The notes: generated from the sequence alone by a model not told the origin. A stretch of DNA of 12,934 nucleotides from an uncultured Sutterella sp. (GCA_900542195.1 UQNA01000063.1:1-12934); one strand, 5' to 3'. Numbered from the stretch's first letter, positions 6,669 through 12,934 are shown. Translations and numbers: made by a program.

Positions 6669-7334
6669 TTAAAACGTGTACATCACTGCAAAATAATGAG
6701 TCAGACTTCCTCCCAAAACAAACATATGCCAAATAGCATGGTGATAGGGAAGGCGCTGCCAATTAAAAAAGATTGTACCCAAAGAATAAAGCAGTCCGCC
6801 GGCAACAAGCAGTACTAAGCCGTTAAACGGCATCGCATCGATCATTGGTTTAGCCGCAAAAAGGATGCACCAGCCTTGAAGCAAATAAAGACATGTGTTC
6901 CATTTATCGCTCATCTTTATGAGCCAAGGTTGAAAGACAATGCCGAAAATGGCGATGATCCACACAGCCCCACAAACGGTATAACCAATCCAATTGTTCA
7001 GAACATTCAAGGTAAAGGGAGTGTAGCTTCCGGCAATCAAGAGAAAGATCGCCGAATGGTCAAACAATTGAAAAATCCTTTTTGCTTTTGGAAACGGTAT
7101 TGCATGATACAAGGTACTTGCTAAATACAACAGTATTAAAGAAGATCCGAAGATAGTAACGGTCGTGACGACTAGGGCGGAATTAGAGTCCGTGGCATAT
7201 ATTGTCAAGAAGACAAGTCCGACGATAGCTGCTACGGTAGCCAGCGCGTGGGTAATGGCGTTGGCCCATTCTTCTCCCGTCGAGTAGAACTTCTCATCCG
7301 ACCGAAGAAATCCTGAATAGGTTAAATTCTTCAT
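6669..7334 (-). CDS. trhA: Hemolysin III / PAQR family inner-membrane protein (TrhA)
   Basis: This 221-residue, seven-helix protein is of normal length for the family. Diagnostic motifs are EEWANAITHALA (21-32), S73-x3-H77 in STLYH, D92-H93 in FDHSAIFLLIAGSYTPF, and H199-x3-H203 in the last third. Together these form the metal site of the PAQR fold. H213 lies near the end. Bacterial members are linked to membrane energetics and fluidity; the name hemolysin is historical. GAGG lies nine bases before the ATG. It is transcribed alone, divergently from bioY across a 324-base gap. Confidence 0.93.
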   Translation of the reverse strand: MKNLTYSGFLRSDEKFYSTGEEWANAITHALATVAAIVGLVFLTIYATDSNSALVVTTVTIFGSSLILLYLASTLYHAIPFPKAKRIFQLFDHSAIFLLIAGSYTPFTLNVLNNWIGYTVCGAVWIIAIFGIVFQPWLIKMSDKWNTCLYLLQGWCILFAAKPMIDAMPFNGLVLLVAGGLLYSLGTIFFNWQRLPYHHAIWHMFVLGGSLTHYFAVMYTF

Positions 7335-7658
7335 TTATTTTTTCCTCTTTTTTCGTCCTATTATCGTTATTTCTTTGCACGGTAACGACCCAAAAAACGG
7401 TCATTTTGTAACAAAGAAGAAAACTGTTTCCGGAATAGGTTTTATCCTAAGTCACATTTATTTACATATTGATTAATAAGGGTATGCAGCTTGCCACCCA
7501 GCTAACTTTCATTATCTCAGGGCATTTCAAAATATCTTTCTTGATCTTTTCTTAAGTCCCTCTGGTTCAAGACGTATCTCGGAAAAGACGAGGATTCAAG
7601 GGAAAAAACGACACTAAAAAGCCGTTATTATTTTCAGCGTCTATATAAGGAGAAATGA
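7335..7658. other. Divergent intergenic region between trhA and bioY
   Basis: No gene is seen. Near trhA, TTCTTTG (7371-7377) and CAAAGAA (7412-7418) flank GACC/GGTC (7387-7390, 7399-7402), forming a possible leader fold, and TTGTAACAA is a small palindrome. Before bioY, TCCCT (7557-7561) and AGGGA (7599-7603) enclose TCTCG/CGAGG (7577-7581, 7589-7593), a possible bioY leader structure. I could not assign convincing -35/-10 pairs. No BirA-type operator with long inverted arms was found. Confidence 0.4.
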
Positions 7659-8210
7659 ATGGCTAACACTCAAACATGGGGAGTCACTGTCCCTTCGCTC
7701 AAAACCATTTTGACATGTTCTGCGGCTTTTCTTGCACTAATAGCCGCCAGCAAAATGTCTGTTCAGATTGGACCGGTTCCATTAACAATGCAAACTTGCG
7801 CGATTGGTTTAATCGGCGCGGTTCTAGGTGCACGCAAAGGTTTTTTAACCGTTTTAGCTTTTGTATTGGCTGGTTTAGGCGGTTTACCGATTTTTGCTAC
7901 GCCTTTGTCAGGTCCCGCTGCGTTGGTAGGTCCCACTGGAGGTTATTTGATCGCATTTCCTTTCGGCGCTTTAATTGCAGGACTTTTGGCGGAGAAAGGA
8001 TGGACCGGAGAGAAGATCGTTAAGAGCACAATCGCTCAGTTCTTATCCAATATCTCCATTGTCGTATTCGGCGGTCTGTGGCTCATGCTTTTGACCGGCT
8101 CTGAGAAAGCCTTTGCCGTCGGTTTGCTGCCTTTCTTCGCACCGGCCATGATGAAAGCAGTATTGGCTTCCTTACTTCTTGCCGGTGTCAAACTTACTTT
8201 AAGAAAATAG
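7659..8210 (+). CDS. bioY: Biotin transporter substrate-binding subunit BioY
   Basis: BioY is the biotin-specific S component of the ECF transport family, a six-helix inner-membrane protein. The 183-residue length fits. Signatures are the loop PVPLTMQT (39-46) and the long motif GLGGLPIFATP (72-82) continuing to GPTGGYLIAFPFG (91-103). Near the C-terminus, the segment that usually reads PGD-x-x-K is here A161-P-A-M-M-K166, so the acidic residue is replaced by Ala. AAGGAG sits six bases before this ATG; another ATG four bases upstream is out of frame and stops at once. No BioM or BioN lies next to it, so it would work alone or with a shared ECF module. It is a single-gene unit closed by the terminator at 8227-8257. 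Confidence 0.93.
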   Translation: MANTQTWGVTVPSLKTILTCSAAFLALIAASKMSVQIGPVPLTMQTCAIGLIGAVLGARKGFLTVLAFVLAGLGGLPIFATPLSGPAALVGPTGGYLIAFPFGALIAGLLAEKGWTGEKIVKSTIAQFLSNISIVVFGGLWLMLLTGSEKAFAVGLLPFFAPAMMKAVLASLLLAGVKLTLRK

Positions 8211-8226
8211 CAGGAATTAATCCTTG

Positions 8227-8257
8227 AAAGCTCGGTTGAATGCCGAGCTTTTTTATT
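8227..8257 (+). terminator. Intrinsic terminator of bioY
   Basis: AAAGCTCGG (8227-8235) pairs perfectly with CCGAGCTTT (8243-8251) and is followed by a T-rich run. Confidence 0.92.
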
Positions 8258-8465
8258 GGACGAAAAAAGCTTCCTCTCAAATCTATTGACTTTCGAAATT
8301 TCTCATTCTGTCAGGAGAAAGAACCTCTCGTATTTCTTCTTCGAGGTTTATTAACAATGAGCACAGGCAAAAATTAAGTATGTACTACCCGGATATCAAC
8401 AATATAAGTAATTGAATAAAATGAATTCTTTTGGACTTCACAATAATAAGTAAAACTACTGATGT
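8258..8465 (+). promoter_or_regulatory. Promoter region of the cytochrome-flavoprotein operon
   Basis: The region holds TTTCGAAA (8291-8298), a hairpin AACCTC/GAGGTT (8322-8327, 8343-8348) and an imperfect FNR/CRP-type site TTGAA-TAAA-ATGAA (8412-8425; 8 of 10 bases of TTGAT-N4-ATCAA). A -10-like AATAAT lies at 8442-8447. An FNR-type activator site just upstream of a -10 without a good -35 would fit an operon for anaerobic respiration, but this assignment is tentative. Confidence 0.3.
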
Positions 8466-8552
8466 CCTTTGGTAGGTATGCCGATCTTCGGACTTGCCTT
8501 AAATTTCACTTAACGGATTTAAAACAACTTAAATCCTCAATCCCTACCAAGG
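8466..8552 (+). promoter_or_regulatory. Structured leader that can mask the ribosome binding site
   Basis: The outer stem is CCTTTGGTAGG (8466-8476) pairing with CCTACCAAGG (8543-8552), ten pairs with one bulged T. It encloses two perfect hairpins: CCGA-TCT-TCGG (8481-8491) and GGATTTAA-AACAAC-TTAAATCC (8515-8536). The result is a three-way junction. Its closing strand contains AAGG of the Shine-Dalgarno AAGGAG (8549-8554), eight bases before the ATG at 8563. This arrangement is typical of a translational riboswitch, a protein-bound leader or a thermosensor. I do not recognise it as a known class. Confidence 0.5.
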
Positions 8553-8562
8553 AGAAAAATAA

Positions 8563-8874
8563 ATGCAATTTTCCCGCTTACTTAAAATAGCTGCCCTCAC
8601 TCTTTGTGCAGCCACCATCAGTTTTTCAGCTCAGGGTCAGCTGAAAAACTCTCCGATGCATGCAAATCTTCCTGAAAATGCTCAGACAAAAGACTGCTTG
8701 ATGTGCCATCAGTCTTACGATGCAGTTGCACAAAAAACAGCTAAATTGAATCCTAATCCTCATTCTTCTCACCGTGGCGAACAAAACTGCACTAACTGCC
8801 ACAGCGTCAAGGGCAAACCTCGCCTTGAATGCAATGATTGCCACACTTTCGATATCAAGATGAAAGGAGAATAA
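8563..8874 (+). CDS. Periplasmic triheme cytochrome c, electron donor to the flavoprotein
   Basis: This 103-residue protein has a signal peptide (about 1-25, likely cut after AQG). The mature part has three heme sites: C45-LM-C48-H49, C76-TN-C79-H80 and C90-ND-C93-H94. Extra histidines (H33, H67, H70) can serve as distal ligands. It resembles the small cytochrome domain fused to the FAD domain in Shewanella flavocytochrome c3, except that this one is a separate polypeptide and shows three motifs, not four. Its role is inferred as passing electrons from a quinol-oxidising cytochrome to the FAD enzyme encoded three bases downstream. AAGGAG lies eight bases before ATG, inside a foldable leader. 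The AAAGGAG for the next gene lies within its last codons, so the pair is translationally coupled. Confidence 0.88.
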   Translation: MQFSRLLKIAALTLCAATISFSAQGQLKNSPMHANLPENAQTKDCLMCHQSYDAVAQKTAKLNPNPHSSHRGEQNCTNCHSVKGKPRLECNDCHTFDIKMKGE

Positions 8875-8877
8875 GTC

Positions 8878-10413
8878 ATGTCAAAGAATATTTCCCGTCG
8901 TTCTTTCTTAGGCGCAGCTGCAGCAGCAGGTGCCTCCGCAGTTGCAGCACCGGCATTTGCCGCTTCTTCAAACGCTTCCGCCCCTGCAAAATGGGATGAT
9001 GAAGTCGACGTAGTCGTATTAGGCTGCGGCGGTGCAGGCATGATGGCAGCCTGCCAGGCTCATGACGCCGGCGGTAAGGTCGCTGTGTATGACGCAGGCA
9101 AATCTCCTTTCCATACAGCTACAAACCTTTGCGGCGGCTTATTTACAGCTTGGGGTTCCAAGCTTCAGAATGCTGACCCGGAAGGTAAAAAAGACTCTTG
9201 GCAGCAATTTGCCGAAGACATTATGGCTTACGGCAACTACATGAGCTTAAAAGAACCGGTTTACTGCTTCGCTAAGAATTCCGGTAAAGCATTTGACTTC
9301 TTGGCGGACAACGGCCTTGCAAAACACCATCTTGAACCATATGCAGGCCATTCCCGCCTAAGAGCCCATAGACAGGACTCTTTCAAAGGCCGTGACTACA
9401 TCGAAGTTTTGGTTAAGCTTTTAGACCAACGCGGCATCAAGATCAATCACGGTATGGGAGTAACACGCTTCTACTTTGATCCGGAAACTAATACCGTCCT
9501 AGGCGTACAGGTGGGAGAAGGCGACAAGGCTAAAAACGTTAAGGCAAACAAAGGCGTTATTATGGCAACAGGCGGTATTACCGGTACTCCTGAATCCTTA
9601 GACTCCTGGGTTCCAAGCGTAGCAGGTAAGGGCGTAGCCATCGGCGGTCCGAAAAACGATGGTACAGCAATGAGAATCGCCGTCCGTGACGTTGGCGTAC
9701 CTCTGTCACATATGCAATACATCGCTTCTTACCCATGCGGTATCGTCATCAACGGACGCAATGGCCCATACTGCCGCTGGTGGTTCATCACCAATAACGG
9801 CGGCATCCTGGTTAACAAGAACGGACAGCGCTTCATTACAGAAAAAGAAGGTATCTGCCACGTTACACCGCATTTGGCTTTCCAACCCGAAGGATGCCAC
9901 TATGTGTTGACAGACCAGGCAGGATGGGATCGCACATTAGGCAAGATTAAACTCGGTGCTCTTATCGGTCTTCCAAGCTGGCCTGCTGAAAGAGTTAACG
10001 CCGAATTTGCTAAGGGCGAAAACCTTTGGAAGTGCGATACTTTGGAAGAACTCAGCAAGAAATCCGGTGTCAATCTCGAAGGCTTGAAGAAACAGCTTGA
10101 CCAATGGAATAAGGCTGTTGAAACCAAGAACGATACACAGTTCGGACGCACAGATCAGCAGTGGAAACTGAGCCAAGGTCCTTGGTACATGATCAAGATG
10201 GAACCCTGGAACAACCTCTCTTGCGGCGGTGTTCGTGTCAACGAAGATCTGCAGGTTCTCGGATGGGATCTGAAGCCGGTTAACCACTTCTATGCAGCCG
10301 GTGAAACCGTTGCCGGTGTCCATGGTGCCTTCTATTGCGGCGGTAATGCCTGCGGTTTCGCACATACTTCCGGCTACGTTGCAGGCCGAAACGTAATGGG
10401 CAAAAAAGCTTAA
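8878..10413 (+). CDS. Tat-exported FAD-dependent reductase, flavocytochrome c/fumarate reductase-like
   Basis: This 511-residue protein begins with the twin-arginine signal S6-RRSFL and a hydrophobic stretch to about PAFA (25-28). The FAD-binding Rossmann segment is VDVVVLGCGGAGMMAA (43-58). The family C-terminal flavin motif is HFYAAGETVAGVHGAFYCGGNA (470-491, shown by its key Gly and Glu positions). It pairs with the triheme cytochrome upstream, so it probably reduces an organic acceptor in the periplasm. Aligned by eye to Shewanella Fcc3, the substrate residues are changed: H365 becomes Y285 (YPC for HPT), R402 falls at I326, H504 at L447 and R544 at Y486. It therefore should not act on fumarate, and the substrate is unknown. 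No FMN-binding domain or flavinylation motif is seen. ATG has AAAGGAG eight bases upstream. A terminator follows at 10433. Confidence 0.88.
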   Translation: MSKNISRRSFLGAAAAAGASAVAAPAFAASSNASAPAKWDDEVDVVVLGCGGAGMMAACQAHDAGGKVAVYDAGKSPFHTATNLCGGLFTAWGSKLQNADPEGKKDSWQQFAEDIMAYGNYMSLKEPVYCFAKNSGKAFDFLADNGLAKHHLEPYAGHSRLRAHRQDSFKGRDYIEVLVKLLDQRGIKINHGMGVTRFYFDPETNTVLGVQVGEGDKAKNVKANKGVIMATGGITGTPESLDSWVPSVAGKGVAIGGPKNDGTAMRIAVRDVGVPLSHMQYIASYPCGIVINGRNGPYCRWWFITNNGGILVNKNGQRFITEKEGICHVTPHLAFQPEGCHYVLTDQAGWDRTLGKIKLGALIGLPSWPAERVNAEFAKGENLWKCDTLEELSKKSGVNLEGLKKQLDQWNKAVETKNDTQFGRTDQQWKLSQGPWYMIKMEPWNNLSCGGVRVNEDLQVLGWDLKPVNHFYAAGETVAGVHGAFYCGGNACGFAHTSGYVAGRNVMGKKA

Positions 10414-10432
10414 TTCCTGAGTGAGTAGGAAA

Positions 10433-10466
10433 GGGGCGGAGAGTGAAGAATTCTTCGCCCTTTTTT
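10433..10466 (+). terminator. Terminator of the flavoprotein operon, probably bidirectional
   Basis: GGGCG (10434-10438) pairs with CGCCC (10456-10460), followed by six T. The loop includes the palindrome GAAGAATTCTTC (10445-10456). On the minus strand the stem is followed by only TTTCC, a weaker end for the convergent operon stopping at 10495. Confidence 0.8.
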
Positions 10467-10494
10467 CAATTGTGATAAAGGATGCAGCTAATAT

Positions 10495-11280
10495 TTAATT
10501 GACATGTTCTGAAACCCAACCCGATGTGGTTTCAATTACACCATCTCGCCAATCGCCGAGAATCAATTCGGAATCGATTTGAAATTGAGTATTATCAAAC
10601 GAATAGGGAACCTTAGGAGGTTCTTCCGAACTGAAAACTAACTTTGCTTTATAGTTATCCGGAGCGATGTTCGAAGCTGTTTTCAAGGCTTCTTCGAATA
10701 TTTCCGATAAATGCGGGAAACCATTCTCACATAACTGGTAGGTCCCGTTTAAATCTTGTTTTAGAAAAGCTTTATTGAGAAAAAGGCTTAAATATTTAGC
10801 GGCCATTCTTTCAGAAATTAAAGGTAAGTTGGATTCTTCTTTAAGAGTGATTTTCCTTCTGCCTTTAACTTTGTCTAAAAAATCGGTGATTAAGTTCTTT
10901 GTTCTAAATGAATGCAACAATCCCAACTCAATAAAAAGCGTTCGAACCAAGATGGAATAGGGCTTTGGAGGAAATTTAAGGGTTTCTCCCCCGCAATTAA
11001 AAGGTCTAACTTCTAAATAGAGGGCTTCTGTCCCAATTAAGGCTCTTTGAACGTATGCTCCAAAATCGTTTCCCTTAGTGTCTTCAAAAGATGGAAGAAG
11101 GTTGATGATGCAGCAAGGCCTTAGTAAAGCCAAAATGCTAACGACATTACTGAATCCAACCTCAGAAAAGTCTGATTTACCAAAGTGATGGACTTTGAAT
11201 TTTTTACTAAGCTCTGCCTCTAGGTAAGACTGAAAACTAGTTTTTTCCGAGAGGAGCACGACGCTTTCTATTTCTTTCAC
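10495..11280 (-). CDS. Degenerate RmlD-like (dTDP-4-dehydrorhamnose reductase fold) protein
   Basis: The product is 261 residues, shorter than the roughly 290-300 of RmlD. Faint but ordered family traces are RPCCIINLLPSFED (54-67), VRTLFIELG (112-120), a middle part ending LPLISERMAAKYLSLFL (152-168), NGTYQLCENGFPHLSEIFEEAL (178-199, key positions) and FDNTQFQIDSELILGDWRDGV (228-248, key positions). The N-terminal Gly-rich NAD(P) loop is replaced by VVLLSEKTSFQSYL, and I cannot find the catalytic Tyr-x3-Lys (the place reads YLEVR). It is therefore probably not an active reductase. The GTG start overlaps the LysR stop (GTGA, four bases), so the two proteins are made together and may interact. 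Likely a ligand-sensing or accessory partner; that is inference. Remote family assignment is moderate. Confidence 0.65.
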   Translation of the reverse strand: MKEIESVVLLSEKTSFQSYLEAELSKKFKVHHFGKSDFSEVGFSNVVSILALLRPCCIINLLPSFEDTKGNDFGAYVQRALIGTEALYLEVRPFNCGGETLKFPPKPYSILVRTLFIELGLLHSFRTKNLITDFLDKVKGRRKITLKEESNLPLISERMAAKYLSLFLNKAFLKQDLNGTYQLCENGFPHLSEIFEEALKTASNIAPDNYKAKLVFSSEEPPKVPYSFDNTQFQIDSELILGDWRDGVIETTSGWVSEHVN

Positions 11281-12251
11281 AAATGCACCAAATTAGCCGA
11301 AAAGTCTGACATCCAAAAACCATTGGACATCGGAGAAATAATCCCTTCAAAGTTTGTAAATCTTTGGAAGAACCAATTAATAAAGTCATTCACATATGCT
11401 CTTTGAGTATGTTTTTTATTTAAATATACTTGTTGAAGAGGCATCGTCCAGTCAGGTAAAACCTGTTGAACTTGCCCGTTCTTTATCTCTGAGGCATAAA
11501 AATAATAAGGGCAATAGACACCAACGCCATAATTATCTAGTACTGCCGTTTTAATAGCACCCGGATGGTTAAAGCGGCAGCAGGCATCCAGATTAAGGTG
11601 ATAGGTTTCAGAACCATTTTTTAGATGAGTATTCCTTTCTCTGTTCCTTGAGTAAAAGGAAAAAAGAGGGTAGTTATTCAAGTCCTCCGGTTTTTTAATT
11701 GACACATCCTCTCTACTAAGAAATTCAGAAGATGCCGTCATAATGTGCTGAATCCCTCCAAGCAGCATAGTGGTATTAGTGGCCGTAGTAATAGGGCTCG
11801 TACTTAGGATAATGTCATAACCTTGGAAGGTTTCAGTACTAAAAAGCTCAACGTAACTCATTGAACGACATGAAAATCTTGTGGAAGGTTCCAGCTTCAT
11901 ATACTCTAGCATGCAGATAGGCAGAAGCTTTTCACTGATCCCAATTGGTGCAGCAATAGTAATAAGTTGTTCAAGGTTCTCCTGTCCCTGGGACAGATCA
12001 TTGATTAAGCAGCCTGCATCCAAGACAATTCTTCGCATTCTGGAAAAGGCGACAAAGCCTGCAGAAGTAAGCTTCAGTTTACGGCCTTCCTTTGTGAACA
12101 ATTCTGTACCTAAATCTTTCTCCAATTTGTTTAGTTTTCTTGAGATAGCAGAGGTTTCTTGATGAAGAGATTGTGCGGCCTTAGAGACAGAGCCTAAATT
12201 GACTACTTGAAAAAATAAACGCCAAGTATCCAAGTCGTGAGCGCTATTCAT
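11277..12251 (-). CDS. LysR-family transcriptional regulator
   Basis: From ATG 12251 the protein has 324 residues, close to the usual 300. The N-terminal winged helix-turn-helix reads LDTWRLFFQVVNLGSVSKAA (7-26), then SLHQETSAISRKLNKLEKDL and LFTKEGRKLKLTSAG, all classical. The remaining part is the periplasmic-binding-type effector domain, with AAPIGISEKLLP at its start. An upstream TTG at 12305 keeps the frame open but adds a hydrophobic stretch untypical for the family, so I use 12251; a GGG eight bases upstream is a weak ribosome site. It is the first gene of an operon with the RmlD-like gene. It converges on the cytochrome-flavoprotein operon, a plausible but unproven target. AACAATT repeats at 12387-12405 upstream could be its own binding site. 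Confidence 0.92.
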   Translation of the reverse strand: MNSAHDLDTWRLFFQVVNLGSVSKAAQSLHQETSAISRKLNKLEKDLGTELFTKEGRKLKLTSAGFVAFSRMRRIVLDAGCLINDLSQGQENLEQLITIAAPIGISEKLLPICMLEYMKLEPSTRFSCRSMSYVELFSTETFQGYDIILSTSPITTATNTTMLLGGIQHIMTASSEFLSREDVSIKKPEDLNNYPLFSFYSRNRERNTHLKNGSETYHLNLDACCRFNHPGAIKTAVLDNYGVGVYCPYYFYASEIKNGQVQQVLPDWTMPLQQVYLNKKHTQRAYVNDFINWFFQRFTNFEGIISPMSNGFWMSDFSANLVHL

Positions 12252-12364
12252 AAAATAACCCGGAAGTGTAAAAAAATATTCAAAAAGAAAGACAATATAA
12301 AACAAATATCAGTCGCCTTAATAAACATAACTCTTTCATTTTTAAGAAAAGAAGTTTAAAAGCG

Positions 12365-12405
12365 AATATAGGCAAATCGTATATTTAACAATTTTGTCAA
12401 CAATT
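12365..12405 (-). promoter_or_regulatory. Putative promoter and binding repeats of the LysR operon
   Basis: On the minus strand TTGTTA (12391-12386) and TATATT (12370-12365) are 15 bases apart, a short but possible sigma-70 pair. A perfect TTGACA (12400-12395) lies further upstream without a matching -10. The direct repeat AACAATT (12387-12393 and 12399-12405, 12-base period) overlaps the -35, as expected for an autoregulating LysR protein. The resulting leader would be about 100 bases. Confidence 0.35.
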
Positions 12406-12422
12406 ATAGGCCTAACTTGTTC

Positions 12423-12575
12423 TTGATAGAAAAAGAGGAAAGGGCAAAAATAACGCTTGAAAGGATAAATATCCTTTCAATTCTCCTGATTGGTTGTAAA
12501 AGTATCTGGACAAAGGATACTAATTCTTAAAAGGGTCTTGTTAGAAAGAGAGAGCTAATAAGACCCTATTTTTTT
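12423..12575 (+). ncRNA. Candidate small RNA with three hairpins and its own terminator
   Basis: No reading frame of useful size is present. A possible promoter is TTGATA (12423-12428), 17 bases, then AAAAAT (12446-12451), predicting a start near 12458. The RNA would then fold into hairpin 1 (TTGAAAGGATA 12457-12467 with TATCCTTTCAA 12470-12480), hairpin 2 (AGTATC 12501-12506 with GATACT 12516-12521) and terminator hairpin 3 (12532-12567) followed by a T-run. Unpaired TTCTCCT (12481-12487) between hairpins 1 and 2 is complementary to ribosome binding sites such as those of bioY and the cytochrome at 8563. The size would be about 118 bases. Promoter quality is modest, so the existence of the RNA rests mainly on the orphan terminator. 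Confidence 0.4.
12532..12575 (+). terminator. Strong intrinsic terminator with no upstream gene
   Basis: AGGGTCTTGTTAG (12532-12544) pairs with CTAATAAGACCCT (12555-12567), thirteen pairs including one G-T wobble, then a T-rich tail to 12575. On the plus strand nothing coding precedes it for more than 2 kb. Confidence 0.85.
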
Positions 12576-12934
12576 GCCTCTCACTCCAATCCAAATATAT
12601 TTTCTAAACCTGCTAAGCAAATTTTCATTTTTATTTTCTTATAGAAGTAAAAGCAGGAACTCAACGACAACATCCTCCTACAGAACAAACTAATTTCCAG
12701 AAAGCTGCATTTTTAAAAATTTGAATATTTTTGGGACTAGCACTTTTTTCTATCTAATAATTCACAATTTAACTAATCTAATATTATTTATATCTTTATT
12801 TTCAAATTTATATTATTTAGATTAATTACATTTTAATTTCTGTAAATTAATTCTAATTTGATAAATCTAAATTTTATAAAAAAAATTACAGCTCATCTAA
12901 ATAAAAATAACATTTAAATATTAGAAATATTTTT
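12576..12934. other. Gene-free, extremely AT-rich right end
   Basis: No coding frame, RNA gene or terminator is seen. From about 12750 the sequence is almost entirely A and T, with short chance-level inverted repeats. The only G/C-containing pair of note is CCTGCT (12609-12614) with AGCAGG (12652-12657). By analogy with the AT-rich stretch before the porin, it may be the upstream promoter region of a gene beyond the window. Confidence 0.4.

Noticed and set aside
7404..7418. BirA-type biotin operator near TTGTAACAA
   Set aside because: The palindrome is only nine bases, lacks the long spaced inverted arms of BirA sites, and lies about 240 bases from bioY, nearer to trhA.
9937..10365. 142-residue open frame on the minus strand inside the flavoprotein gene
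   Set aside because: It lies wholly antisense to a confident gene, has no ribosome binding site or recognisable motifs, and reflects codon bias of the real gene. The same applies to the other antisense frames over the nitronate monooxygenase, porin and flavoprotein genes.
12249..12305. Longer LysR product starting at TTG 12305
   Set aside because: The extra residues are hydrophobic and do not belong to the LysR fold. ATG 12251 gives the standard distance to the helix-turn-helix.

Overview
The window looks like a chromosomal segment from an AT-rich Gram-negative bacterium. The closest fit is a betaproteobacterium of the Sutterellaceae type (Sutterella, Parasutterella, Turicimonas). The evidence is a general porin ending in Phe, a NapC/NirT-type cytochrome, a split multiheme cytochrome plus Tat-exported flavoprotein pair, an HcpA-like Sel1 protein, a LysR regulator and AT-rich promoter regions. 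The genus is an inference from gene content, not from a marker gene. I see no rRNA, tRNA, insertion sequence, phage gene or CRISPR array.

Layout. 1-80: tail of an upstream transcript with its terminator. 358-549: small two-helix membrane protein. 710-1927: nitronate monooxygenase-like flavoenzyme. 2497-4885: a porin whose reading frame is broken once near 2755, followed by a membrane-anchored tetraheme cytochrome. 6496 back to 5057 (minus strand): a Sel1-repeat protein and an ApbE flavin transferase, translationally coupled. 7334 back to 6669 (minus): hemolysin III/PAQR membrane protein. 7659-8210: biotin transporter subunit BioY. 8563-10413: exported triheme cytochrome and Tat-exported FAD reductase, preceded by a leader that can fold over its own ribosome binding site. 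12251 back to 10495 (minus): LysR regulator overlapping a degenerate RmlD-like gene. 12252-12934: no genes, but a candidate small RNA of three hairpins ending in a strong terminator. Most transcription units end in a clear intrinsic terminator.

How it may work together. The core theme is periplasmic anaerobic respiration. The tetraheme NapC-like protein would take electrons from quinol, the soluble triheme cytochrome would carry them, and the Tat-exported FAD enzyme would reduce an organic acceptor. By eye alignment, the flavoenzyme lacks the four residues (H365, R402, H504, R544 of Shewanella Fcc3) that bind and protonate fumarate. Its substrate is therefore probably not a small dicarboxylate. 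The porin could admit the acceptor. ApbE points to covalent FMN attachment, but no flavinylation target motif is visible in this window.

Limits: all calls are from reading the sequence and remembered family features. No homology search or RNA folding was run.
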